Shown here piece by piece: positions 26,004 through 34,233 of a DNA stretch of 64,000 nucleotides (its first letter is position 1; the number at the start of each line of letters is the position of its first letter). The position numbers and the translations under genes are program-made. The stretch comes from CAYVBJ01 sp964415185 (GTDB lineage Bacteria; Bacteroidota; Rhodothermia; Balneolales; Balneolaceae), in contig CAYPZI010000002.1 in the NCBI GenBank assembly GCA_964415185.1, forward strand, positions 13,756 to 77,755, given 5' to 3'. The notes below the pieces were generated by a model. That model was not told the origin of the DNA and ran no database searches. It was given only the letters and a program-made list of their open reading frames with translations.

Positions 26004-26011
26004 TATATTTG
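26004..26011 (+). promoter_or_regulatory. Candidate Bacteroidota -7 promoter element
   Basis: TATATTTG matches the Bacteroidota -7 consensus TAnnTTTG, 36 bases before the ATG of the aminotransferase gene and in the 71-base gap after coaD. No good TTG -33 partner is visible, so support is modest. Confidence 0.35.
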
Positions 26012-26047
26012 AAGCTCAGCCAATAAAAACCAAGAACGCAAAATTTT

Positions 26048-27244
26048 ATGATTTCGAAAAGAGTTCAGGGAGTTTCGCCATCCGAAACGTTGAAAATATC
26101 TGCCAAAGCCAAGCAAATGAAAAGAGAAGGCAAATCCGTAATATCCCTGAGTGCGGGTGAGCCTGATTTTTTAACCCCTGCACATATCTGTAATGCTGCT
26201 ATTGATGCAATCACAGCCGGGCAACATAAGTACACCATGAATACGGGCATGCCCGAATTGCGCGAAGCCGTCTGCGAAAAGTTAAAAAGGGATAATAATC
26301 TTGACTACTCGCCGGATCAGATTCTTGTTTCAAACGGAGCCAAACAATCCATCGGGTTTTCCATTCTTACACTTATCAATCCGGGTGACGAAGTTATTAT
26401 TCCGGCTCCCTACTGGGTTTCATATCCCGAAATGGTAAAAGTAGCTGAGGGCAAGCCAGTGATTGTTAATACGGAATTTGACAATCATTATAAACTCACT
26501 GCAGAACAACTGAAAAAATCGATCTCCAAAAAGACAAAAGCCCTGATATTGTGCTCCCCCTCAAATCCGACCGGTGCTTGCTACTCGCCTGCAGAGTTAA
26601 CTGAACTTGCAGAAGTTCTTGACCAGCATCCTGAAATTATTATACTTTCGGATGAAATTTATGAATATATCGTATTCGACCATACCCATACCAGCATACT
26701 GAACGTGGCTCCGGAACTTAAAGAAAGAACCGTTTTAATCAACGGGTTTTCAAAAGGTTTTGCGATGACCGGCTGGCGTCTTGGGTATCTTGCAGCAGAA
26801 AATGAAATAACTTCGGCCGTTGCAAAACTTCAAAGCCAGGAAACATCGGCCCCAAGTTCAATTTCACAGGCTGCAGGAATTGCCGCTTACAAAGGATCCA
26901 TGAAACCGGTAACAGATATGAAAAATGCATTCAAAGAGCGAAGAGATTATATTGTTGATTCACTTAACCAGATCGAAAATGTTCGCTGCTTTGAGCCTTC
27001 GGGTGCTTTCTATGTATTTCCGGATATTTCCGGCTGGCTTGGGTCTAAGACTGCCAGCGGTGAAAAAATTAAATCCTCCACCGATCTCTGCCTCCACCTG
27101 CTCGACAGATATGGGATTGCAGCAGTACCGGGCGATGCATTCGGGGAGCCTTCCGGAATACGGTTGAGTTATGCCTCATCTTTGGATGATTTAAAAGAGG
27201 CCGTCAGAAGAATCCGGCTTGGAATTCAGTCTCTTCAAAAATAG
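26048..27244 (+). CDS. Class I aminotransferase, aspartate aminotransferase type
   Basis: A 398-residue PLP enzyme of aminotransferase subgroup I-beta (AspB/AspC of Bacillus and Thermus type). Visible features are SLSAGEPDFLTP (about residues 35-46), CSPSNPTGACYS (about 176-187, PLP/substrate binding), LSDEIYEYIVFD (about 201-212) and the PLP-lysine motif NGFSKGFAMTGWRLGY (Lys about 237). The SNPTG and Arg near the C-terminus (GIRLSY) bind the alpha-carboxylate. It probably interconverts aspartate and oxaloacetate, though related enzymes accept other amino donors. Confidence 0.92.
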   Translation: MISKRVQGVSPSETLKISAKAKQMKREGKSVISLSAGEPDFLTPAHICNAAIDAITAGQHKYTMNTGMPELREAVCEKLKRDNNLDYSPDQILVSNGAKQSIGFSILTLINPGDEVIIPAPYWVSYPEMVKVAEGKPVIVNTEFDNHYKLTAEQLKKSISKKTKALILCSPSNPTGACYSPAELTELAEVLDQHPEIIILSDEIYEYIVFDHTHTSILNVAPELKERTVLINGFSKGFAMTGWRLGYLAAENEITSAVAKLQSQETSAPSSISQAAGIAAYKGSMKPVTDMKNAFKERRDYIVDSLNQIENVRCFEPSGAFYVFPDISGWLGSKTASGEKIKSSTDLCLHLLDRYGIAAVPGDAFGEPSGIRLSYASSLDDLKEAVRRIRLGIQSLQK

Positions 27245-27342
27245 TTGACATAAAATAAAAAATTGACAATTTGTACTCATTTGAAAATTGGCATGATTTA
27301 TGATGCACTATTTTAAAAAATCAGAATCTTAACAAGATTATT

Positions 27343-27636
27343 ATGCCTACATACGAATATAAACGGGAAGACGGAACCACATTTGAAATATTTCAGGGTA
27401 TCAATGACCAGCCGCTCAAAAAATGTCCGGAAACCGGCCAAAAAGTAAAGCGCCTTATTACCGGTGGCGGAGGCGTTGTTTACAAGGGAGACGGCTGGTA
27501 CGTAACCGATTACAAAAACAAAAATAATTCAAACGGTGCTTCACAAAAAGCTGAATCGGCTCCTGACAATCACTCTTCGGATAACAAACCCGAAAAAAAG
27601 GAGAAAAAAGACAAAGCTGATAAACCTTCCGACTGA
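27343..27636 (+). CDS. FmdB-family protein with degenerate zinc ribbon
   Basis: A 97-residue protein starting MPTYEYKREDGTTFEIFQ, the FmdB/zinc-ribbon (CxxC_CxxC_SSSS) family pattern. In the family the segment after YEY is normally CxxC and a second CPxCG follows. Here the first pair is REDG and the second is CPETG, so only one of four zinc ligands is left. The typical GGGGVVYKGDGWYVTDY segment is kept, and the rest is a Lys/Asp/Ser-rich disordered tail. Function unknown. It lies 16 bases before the GbsR-type regulator and is probably cotranscribed with it. Confidence 0.87.
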   Translation: MPTYEYKREDGTTFEIFQGINDQPLKKCPETGQKVKRLITGGGGVVYKGDGWYVTDYKNKNNSNGASQKAESAPDNHSSDNKPEKKEKKDKADKPSD

Positions 27637-27652
27637 AAAAGGTTAAAACATT

Positions 27653-28249
27653 ATGGAAATAGAACAAACTGCTAATTACGATAAGGTTATTGAACAGTTT
27701 GTTCTGCTTTGGGGAGAAATGGCATCTGCGTGGGGAATCAATAAAACCATGGCCCAGATACACGCCTTTTTATACGCTGTAAATGAACCTCTGGATACGG
27801 ATGCCATTATGAGCGGCCTTGGGATCAGCCGGGGCAATGCAAATATGAATCTGCGAAACCTGATCAAATGGAAACTGATTTATAAGGTTCACAAAAAAGG
27901 AGAGCGTAAAGATTACTATATAGCCGAAAAAGATGTCTGGAATATTGTTTCCATTATTATCAAGGAGCGGCAGGAACGTGAAATTACACCTATACAGGAA
28001 AATTTGAGAAATTGCATTACGGTTTTTGAGGAAACCGGGAGCAACATAACAGAAGAGGAGAAAGAACTTAAAGAGAGGCTTGAAAATTTTATCGAGTTTC
28101 TTGAAATGTTTAACAGATTTACGGAAGCTCTTTTACCCTACATCAACAAAAAAAACCTGAAGTTTCTGAAACAATTGGTTAAACTCGCAGAAGCGCATCA
28201 CACATTTCGCACATCCGCCAAAAATGAACAAACCGGTCAGACAGAATAG
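27653..28249 (+). CDS. GbsR/MarR-family transcriptional regulator
   Basis: A 198-residue DNA-binding protein. Residues of roughly 10-95 form a MarR-like winged helix (GINKTMAQIHAFLYAVNEPLDT, then MSGLGISRGNANMNLRNLIKW as recognition helix, and VHKKGERKDYYIAE as wing). The C-terminal half is a helical dimerisation domain. GbsR in Bacillus controls choline/glycine betaine genes, so a link to osmoadaptation is possible but not demonstrated. Its stop overlaps the GTG start of yraN by one base. Confidence 0.88.
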   Translation: MEIEQTANYDKVIEQFVLLWGEMASAWGINKTMAQIHAFLYAVNEPLDTDAIMSGLGISRGNANMNLRNLIKWKLIYKVHKKGERKDYYIAEKDVWNIVSIIIKERQEREITPIQENLRNCITVFEETGSNITEEEKELKERLENFIEFLEMFNRFTEALLPYINKKNLKFLKQLVKLAEAHHTFRTSAKNEQTGQTE

Positions 28250-28611
28250 TGAAAAAAACAACTAAAAATATAGGCGATGAGGGTGAAGAAATAGCTGCCG
28301 CCTATCTTGAATCAAAAGGATGGATTGTTCTCGACCGGAATTATTTTTTTGAAAAAGCCGAGGTGGATATCGTTGCTTATGACAATCACTTTATTGTGTT
28401 TGTAGAAGTTAAAACGAGGAGCAGTACTTATTTCGGACGGCCTGAAGACTACGTAACCCCTGCAAAAGAAGAAAATATTAAAAAAGCTGCAGAAGCATGG
28501 GTATACGAACGCAAAATGGAAACGGCATTGATTCGCTTTGATGTTGTTTCGGTTGTAAAAAAGGGAAATGAAGCTCCTGAAATTACTCATTTCAAAGATG
28601 CCTTTTTTTAA
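28249..28611 (+). CDS. yraN: YraN/UPF0102-family nuclease-like protein
   Basis: A 120-residue small protein of the UPF0102 family, related to Holliday-junction-resolvase/restriction endonuclease folds. The motifs are GDEGEEIAAAYLESKGW (about 8-24), AEVDIVAYD (Asp about 43) and FVEVKTRS (Glu and Lys about 54-56), which together form the PD-(D/E)XK-like core. The start is a GTG overlapping the stop of the upstream regulator by one base. Its biological role in most bacteria is unclear. Confidence 0.92.
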   Translation: MKKTTKNIGDEGEEIAAAYLESKGWIVLDRNYFFEKAEVDIVAYDNHFIVFVEVKTRSSTYFGRPEDYVTPAKEENIKKAAEAWVYERKMETALIRFDVVSVVKKGNEAPEITHFKDAFF

Positions 28612-28615
28612 AATT

Positions 28616-29359
28616 ATGAAGCTCACCCTTTCGGAATATATTCGCAGTAGCCTTTCTATACTTCTCTTTTTTATACTTCTTCTGGTAATAACTCTTCCGG
28701 TATTTATACTACTGGTACTCAGCTTCGGGAAATTCTCAAATTTTGTAGTCGAAAAAATAGCACCCTTGATTGTAAAGCCAACATTCGCAGTTGCAGGAAT
28801 CGATTTCAATATAAAATATCACTGCGAGAAACTTTATTCACCGGCCGTTTTCATAATTAACCATAGTTCTACACTCGATATTTTGACAATTTTGGCTTTA
28901 GGTTTACCGAAAATCCGTTTTGTAGTTAAATGGCAGCTTCAATATAATCCCCTGTTCTTTATTCTTGGCCGGCTTACAGGACAAATTTTTATCAAACGTG
29001 AGGATACCCAAAAAGCAGTTGAAACCCTCAGGAAAACATACACACGGATCAGAAAAAAAAAGCTCTCTGTACTTCTTGCACCCGAAGGCTCAAGAAAGCA
29101 TGAAGGGGTAATAGGCCTTTTCAAAAAAGGGCCTTTTCGAATGGCTATGGATTTGGGTTATCCCATCGTTCCCATCTACTTCGAGGGAAACAGAAAGCTA
29201 AGTTCAGGAGGTTTTCTGCTTACCCGATCCGGTAAGTGCACGGCTCATATCCATGAACCGGTTTTTACAGATGACTGGACGATCGAAAACATGGAAAGTC
29301 ACATTACCTCGGTGAGATTAATGTACCTGAAATGGTCGGAAAATACAGCAGAACCCTGA
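28616..29359 (+). CDS. plsC: 1-acyl-sn-glycerol-3-phosphate acyltransferase (PlsC family)
   Basis: A membrane-associated acyltransferase that makes phosphatidic acid from lysophosphatidic acid. With the ATG at 28616 the protein has 247 residues. In-frame ATGs at 28598 and 28568 also exist but overlap yraN and have no better ribosome-binding site. An N-terminal hydrophobic helix (about residues 12-35) precedes the catalytic NHSSTLDI (the HxxxxD motif), then IKREDT, APEGSRK (EGxR) and PIVPIYFEG (the VPV block), in the expected order. Lipid synthesis at the inner membrane is the likely role; acyl specificity is unknown. Confidence 0.92.
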   Translation: MKLTLSEYIRSSLSILLFFILLLVITLPVFILLVLSFGKFSNFVVEKIAPLIVKPTFAVAGIDFNIKYHCEKLYSPAVFIINHSSTLDILTILALGLPKIRFVVKWQLQYNPLFFILGRLTGQIFIKREDTQKAVETLRKTYTRIRKKKLSVLLAPEGSRKHEGVIGLFKKGPFRMAMDLGYPIVPIYFEGNRKLSSGGFLLTRSGKCTAHIHEPVFTDDWTIENMESHITSVRLMYLKWSENTAEP

Positions 29360-29495
29360 CAATCTTCTCTATTTGTTTATAATTTTCAATACAACTTCAA
29401 TATTTTCAACAATATCTTTTCAAGATTACTTTTATTATTTCAGTGTTTTCTTTTTCTTATACGAGTTGAAACCGTAATTCATTATCTGATCCAGC

Positions 29496-31067
29496 ATGAC
29501 TGAAATTACTTTAAGTAATCTCGATATCGGGATTATAGTCGGCTATTTTTTGTTTATCATCCTCATAGGCTATTATGTATCCAAAAAAACGGATACCGGC
29601 GAAGACCTTTTTCTTGCAGGCAGAAGCCTTGGCTGGGCTGCAATCGGATTTTCCCTGTTTGCATCCAATATTTCAAGTACCACACTGATCGGCCTGACCG
29701 GACAGGCCTATGTTACGGGTATTTCCGTCTCGAATTACGAATGGATGGCGGCTCTCATCCTTGTATTTATGGCAATTTTCTTTATCCCCTATTACCTGAG
29801 GTCGAAGATTGATACCATACCGGAATTTCTTGAAAGGCGGTTCGACAGCCGGTCGCGAAAGTATTTTTCAATTGTTACAATCTTTCTTAGCATCATTGTT
29901 GATACAGCCGGCGGCCTCTATGCAGGCGCCCTGGTAATGAGAGTTTTCTTTCCGTCACTTGCCTTGTGGGAGGTTATTGTACCTTTAGCCATTTTTGCAG
30001 GCCTTTATACGGCAGCCGGCGGTTTAAAAGCTGTTGTTTATACCGATGTACTTCAAGCAGTTATTCTGCTTTTCGGTTCTTCCCTGATTGCGTATCTCAT
30101 GTTTGCCGAGTTCGACTTTTCCTGGCAGGCTGCGATGGCCAATGTTCCCGATGGGAATATGTCGGTAATCCGGCCTCTTGATGATCCTGCCCTGCCTTGG
30201 CTGGGAACGCTGATCGGAGTGCCCGTACTGGGCTTTTATTACTGGGCAACCAATCAATACATTGTACAACGTGTTCTCGGAGCAAAAGATGTGAAAAATG
30301 CGCGCTGGGGGGCAATGCTCGGTGGCCTTTTAAAGCTTCCCGTTCTGTTTATCATGGTGATTCCGGGTGTTCTTGCTTTCTCGGTTTTTCCGGATTTACC
30401 CGATTCCGATATGGTTTTTCCAACCATGGTAGCTCAAATCCTTCCAATCGGAATTACAGGCCTTGTGCTGGCGGGATTGATTGCAGCCATTATGTCGAGT
30501 ATTGATTCTACACTTAACTCGGCATCAACCCTGATTACGATGGATTTTGTGAAGCCGAAAAATCCGAACCTTACTCCGAAAGAAACAGCCAAAATCGGAC
30601 GTTGGACTACCATCATCCTGATGGTGATTGCAGGAATATGGGCCCCGATGATCCAATATTTTCCAGGCATGTTTCAGTATATACAAGAAGCTTTTTCATA
30701 CATCGTTCCACCCGTAGTAGCAATTTTTATAATGGGTATGTTTTGGCAGCGCGGAAACCGGCATGCCGCTTTCATAACACTTGTATCCGGACATCTGTTT
30801 TCCTTTTTTGTATTTGCACTGACGAAAACCGGCTTTATTAATATCCATTTTACAATTGCTGCAGGAATTTTAACACTTTTATGTATTTTAATATTTGCAG
30901 TGGTTAGCTTTGCCGGCCCGAAGCCGCCCAGGGAAAAAGTGGAAGGCATCACCTGGAAATCACAAATTGCTGAACCTGAATCCGATCTGCCCTGGTATAA
31001 GGATTACAGAATTCATTCGGCTATACTGGTGGCTCTGACCCTGGCTTTGGTTATATCCTTTTGGTAG
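29496..31067 (+). CDS. Sodium:solute symporter (SSS family, SglT-like)
   Basis: A 523-residue integral membrane transporter with about 14 hydrophobic helices. The N-terminal NLDIGIIVGYFLFIILIGYYVSKK, then DLFLAGRSLGWAAIGFSLFASNISSTTLIG, the Ser-rich sodium-binding region LIAAIMSSIDSTLNSASTL (about residues 325-345) and GLYTAAGGLKAVVYTDVLQ (about 170-190) match the Na+/sugar symporters of the vSGLT type. The substrate is not proven. It is 83 bases upstream of a GH13-like hydrolase in the same direction, which suggests that a sugar or glucosylated osmolyte is imported and then hydrolysed. Confidence 0.92.
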   Translation: MTEITLSNLDIGIIVGYFLFIILIGYYVSKKTDTGEDLFLAGRSLGWAAIGFSLFASNISSTTLIGLTGQAYVTGISVSNYEWMAALILVFMAIFFIPYYLRSKIDTIPEFLERRFDSRSRKYFSIVTIFLSIIVDTAGGLYAGALVMRVFFPSLALWEVIVPLAIFAGLYTAAGGLKAVVYTDVLQAVILLFGSSLIAYLMFAEFDFSWQAAMANVPDGNMSVIRPLDDPALPWLGTLIGVPVLGFYYWATNQYIVQRVLGAKDVKNARWGAMLGGLLKLPVLFIMVIPGVLAFSVFPDLPDSDMVFPTMVAQILPIGITGLVLAGLIAAIMSSIDSTLNSASTLITMDFVKPKNPNLTPKETAKIGRWTTIILMVIAGIWAPMIQYFPGMFQYIQEAFSYIVPPVVAIFIMGMFWQRGNRHAAFITLVSGHLFSFFVFALTKTGFINIHFTIAAGILTLLCILIFAVVSFAGPKPPREKVEGITWKSQIAEPESDLPWYKDYRIHSAILVALTLALVISFW

Positions 31068-31150
31068 TAAAGCATCAAGCCATCGTTCATCTGATATCTG
31101 TTTGACCTGTGTCAACACATACTGGCAATTTAAAGAAATAATCAATTTAA

Positions 31151-33505
31151 GTGACTGAACAGAAGCTCAATACATCGAAAACCGAAACCCTTGCCAAGAG
31201 GGTTGAAGAATTTTATTTATATGACGGGTCATTCAAAGCAGCGAAGAAAATTTCAAGGCAAATGGGTGCCCGGATAAGTGGAAATGATGTAAATTTTTGT
31301 TTTTGGCACCCGGATATTGATAAATATGACCGGGTATTCCTTCAGTCCTACACTCCCACGGAACCTATTCGTTTCAACCAGGAAGAACAACACATTAATT
31401 TCAGTATCAGGCGGACTGAACTGAAAAAAAAATCAGAATTTGCATTCGGTTCAGTGAGTGGCCTGAACAAGGGTACAAAAGACCAGTTTGGCAGCTTCTA
31501 TTCATTTGTTATTGAAAAAAATGGAAAAGAAAAAATTGTGAATGATCCCATGGCATATTCGATGCCGTACGGGATCTATGCACCTGCTGAAATATATGAT
31601 ATCGAATCGGTACTACAGAACAGGCGTGACAAAACATATTTTTCAGACTATTTACCCAAAATTTTAGACCCTGACACCCGGCGTCAGCCACCCTCGGTAA
31701 ACCTGCTTGAAATTCATACGCCGACAGCTACACATGATGGAACACTTCACGGGCTCACAACTCTTTTCAAGAGAATCGGGAATAAAATCAGGAATAAAGA
31801 AAAACTGACTCTATACGAAAAAAACTTTGTCGGGTTTGATGCCATACAGCTTATGCCCGTAGAACCGGTTATCCAGCATCCTGAAAATCATCAATTCTGG
31901 AAGCAGGTTACAAGCCTGAGCTCAACCACAGAAAGCCTTACGGTAAAATTGTCAAAACCAGGCGTTATTAACTGGGGATATGATATTCCGATTTACGGCT
32001 CAGCAGCTATAAATCCTTCATTGCTGCTTACAGGGCGGCCTGATGAGTTCCTGGAATTTATTGAAACTCTTCACAATTTTCCGGGTCAGCCTCTCCGGAT
32101 TGTTCTCGATATTGTTTTTGGTCATGCCGACAATCAGGCTGTTAACCTGCTTCCGGAAATCTTTTTTACCGGACCCAATATGTATGGGCAGGATCTTAAT
32201 TTTAAACATCCGGTAGTCAGGGCTATCCTTCTTGAAATGCAAAGAAGAAAGGTAAATTGGGGAGTGGATGCAATTCGGGTGGACGGAGCCCAGGACTTCA
32301 AATATTACAACCCGGCAAAAGATGAACTCGTCCATGACGATGAATTCCTTAGCCTTATGAGTGAGGTTCCCCAAAGCGTAAATGGAATAGAATATAAACC
32401 ATGGATGATATTTGAGGACGGCCGTCCATGGCCTCGTGAAGACTGGGAACTTGCCTCAACATACAGAGACCTGATTAAACAGCAGGATCACTGCTTTCAA
32501 TGGGCACCTATGATTTTCGCCTACAATACCCCTTACCTGTTTACATTTTGGATGTCGAAATGGTGGAGAGTTGATGAAACCGTAACCTATGGCGGCAGGT
32601 GGATCAGTGGCTATGCTAATCACGATACCATGCGCAGAGGATCGCAAACAGATCCTTCCATCATCAGGGTTAATACACTTTTGGGCAGTGACCTGAAAGA
32701 GATCATGAACCGTGCCTATAACAATCCCTCAACGACACTCTTTATGAATGCTTTCATGCCCGGTGTACCTATGGACTTTGTGCAGGCCCTGGTTCATGCA
32801 CCGTGGAGCTTTATCAGGGATACAGATACCGAATACGCTATTAAGGTTGCTGCTGAGGAGGCATTTTTTCTGCACTGGCAGGTTAGCGAAAAAGATTACC
32901 AAAACCCCTCATTTTTCAGAAACCTGAAAAGCCTGGGTTTTAAAACCTTTAAACACCTGCAGGTTTTTACGCATGCACTTTTACGTTTCATTGAAGTGAC
33001 TGATTACAATATTCCTGAAATTGCCGGCATGCTGAACAATCTGAAAAACCTTGAAGTTTGCGACTGGTCTCCCGACTCGTTAAATCAGTTCGTAGCAGCG
33101 TGGATGAACGACCTGCACTTGTATTGCAACGCTGAAAATCATATCGCAGGTATTCATAACGAAAAAACCCATTTTAATCTCAGGGTAAGAAATTTCAGGC
33201 TAAAAAATTCCTGGCTGCGTAATAGTTTCAGGGGAGATGACCAGTTGCATTATTTTAAACCCGTTAATGCTACTGTTACCTATTACGGTTACAGAAAAAA
33301 CCTCGTAACCAATAAAGAGATACTTTTCATTGCCAACATGGAGGGACAACCCCGCAGTATAAATCCATCTAAACTGAACCTGCCTAATGCTGATAAACAG
33401 GGGTGGGAGGTTGCACTGGCTACACCCGGTATGCAGCCAAGAACTGTTTTTGATACCTACAGGCTCGGCGTCTCTCAGGGAATATTATTCGAAAGACCGG
33501 TTTAG
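31151..33505 (+). CDS. GH13-like hydrolase, resembles glucosylglycerol hydrolase
   Basis: A 784-residue cytoplasmic protein (no signal peptide). The central part is a TIM barrel with alpha-amylase-like motifs: DIVFGHAD (about 323-330), AIRVDGAQDF with the candidate nucleophile Asp378, MIFEDGRPW with candidate acid/base Glu422, and GYANHDTMRRG (Asn490-His491-Asp492). The N-terminal 180 residues form a beta-rich domain. The sequence style (RVDGAQDFKYY, QWAPMIFAYNTP, NHDTMRRGSQTDP) recalls cyanobacterial glucosylglycerol hydrolase, but this is from memory and other GH13-like activities are possible. The start is a GTG; the next Met is at codon 38. It lies downstream of a sodium symporter. Confidence 0.68.
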   Translation: MTEQKLNTSKTETLAKRVEEFYLYDGSFKAAKKISRQMGARISGNDVNFCFWHPDIDKYDRVFLQSYTPTEPIRFNQEEQHINFSIRRTELKKKSEFAFGSVSGLNKGTKDQFGSFYSFVIEKNGKEKIVNDPMAYSMPYGIYAPAEIYDIESVLQNRRDKTYFSDYLPKILDPDTRRQPPSVNLLEIHTPTATHDGTLHGLTTLFKRIGNKIRNKEKLTLYEKNFVGFDAIQLMPVEPVIQHPENHQFWKQVTSLSSTTESLTVKLSKPGVINWGYDIPIYGSAAINPSLLLTGRPDEFLEFIETLHNFPGQPLRIVLDIVFGHADNQAVNLLPEIFFTGPNMYGQDLNFKHPVVRAILLEMQRRKVNWGVDAIRVDGAQDFKYYNPAKDELVHDDEFLSLMSEVPQSVNGIEYKPWMIFEDGRPWPREDWELASTYRDLIKQQDHCFQWAPMIFAYNTPYLFTFWMSKWWRVDETVTYGGRWISGYANHDTMRRGSQTDPSIIRVNTLLGSDLKEIMNRAYNNPSTTLFMNAFMPGVPMDFVQALVHAPWSFIRDTDTEYAIKVAAEEAFFLHWQVSEKDYQNPSFFRNLKSLGFKTFKHLQVFTHALLRFIEVTDYNIPEIAGMLNNLKNLEVCDWSPDSLNQFVAAWMNDLHLYCNAENHIAGIHNEKTHFNLRVRNFRLKNSWLRNSFRGDDQLHYFKPVNATVTYYGYRKNLVTNKEILFIANMEGQPRSINPSKLNLPNADKQGWEVALATPGMQPRTVFDTYRLGVSQGILFERPV

Positions 33506-33690
33506 TAAAAACATTCTGAATAGTCACGGATAATTTTACCGGGATTTTACAGTGCCTCGGTTACTTGTCAACTGTAAACTTGCAAAGTTTTATCTCAGGG
33601 TCGCTTCCATTTTCTCGAGATACTTCCATTACAGATTGGAAATTTTGCGGATTTTTACCTGATAATTTATCATTGACACGATACTATATT

Positions 33691-33942
33691 CTACTTTTCT
33701 CTGTAAAAATATATTTTTTTATTGGTAGCATCTTTCCCGCTTTTAATCTTCACATTATTTTCCTGGTTGTATTGGTAAACGGCTGTACGCATTGAGTTCA
33801 CGCTTTTTTCGTTTTGATAGGATACCTGTACGGCATCTCCTCCTGGCTCCAGTTTATCCAGAGCATCCATCAACGGTTTAAATTTTGAAGCCCTGCGCTT
33901 GCTCGAATTTACCTGTGATCTTTTTACGAATTTAATATCCAT
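33691..33942 (-). CDS. Small basic hypothetical protein
   Basis: An 83-residue basic protein with the composition of a small nucleic-acid-binding protein: KFVKRSQVNSSKRRASKFKP near the N-terminus, then a helix-turn-strand pattern with GGDAVQVSYQNEKSVNSMR and a Lys-rich C-terminal strand KNKKIYFYREK-like. It resembles a short winged-helix fold but matches no family I recognise. A TAnnTTTG box lies 49 bases upstream. It is isolated between the GH13-like gene and the FecR/TonB locus. Confidence 0.6.
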   Translation of the reverse strand: MDIKFVKRSQVNSSKRRASKFKPLMDALDKLEPGGDAVQVSYQNEKSVNSMRTAVYQYNQENNVKIKSGKDATNKKIYFYREK

Positions 33943-33991
33943 CTTTGAAACGCACTTTTTTTAATTTAATATTCAATTTAAAACATGTTAT

Positions 33992-33999
33992 CAAAGATA
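33992..33999 (-). promoter_or_regulatory. Candidate -7 promoter element for the small basic gene
   Basis: On the minus strand TATCTTTG matches TAnnTTTG exactly, 49 bases before the start at 33942. A TTG lies only 11 bases upstream of it rather than about 19, so the -33 partner is poor. The surrounding 33943-34233 interval is AT-rich and holds no gene. Confidence 0.35.
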
Positions 34000-34167
34000 A
34001 GTTTTTTTATCAATAATCATAGCTTATTTACATTTATTAACTATGAGTAAAGGATAAATATTTTCCTATAATTTTCATATTAATAGTTGTACTTAATGTA
34101 ACTTTATTATCGATGATTCAGTTTCCCCCTGTATTTCACGCTGAATATATAATTGATAAATTGAATT

Positions 34168-34188
34168 TTTGGATTTATTAAATCCAAA
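34168..34188. terminator. AT-rich hairpin after the TonB receptor gene
   Basis: A perfect 9-bp stem (TTTGGATTT / AAATCCAAA) with a 3-base loop lies 45 bases after the stop of the STN TonB receptor. On neither strand is it followed by a strong T tract, so termination is uncertain. Confidence 0.35.
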
Positions 34189-34233
34189 TTAAGTCCGGGT
34201 CAGGCTTTTATTAAAGAAATATTCAGGAAATGA

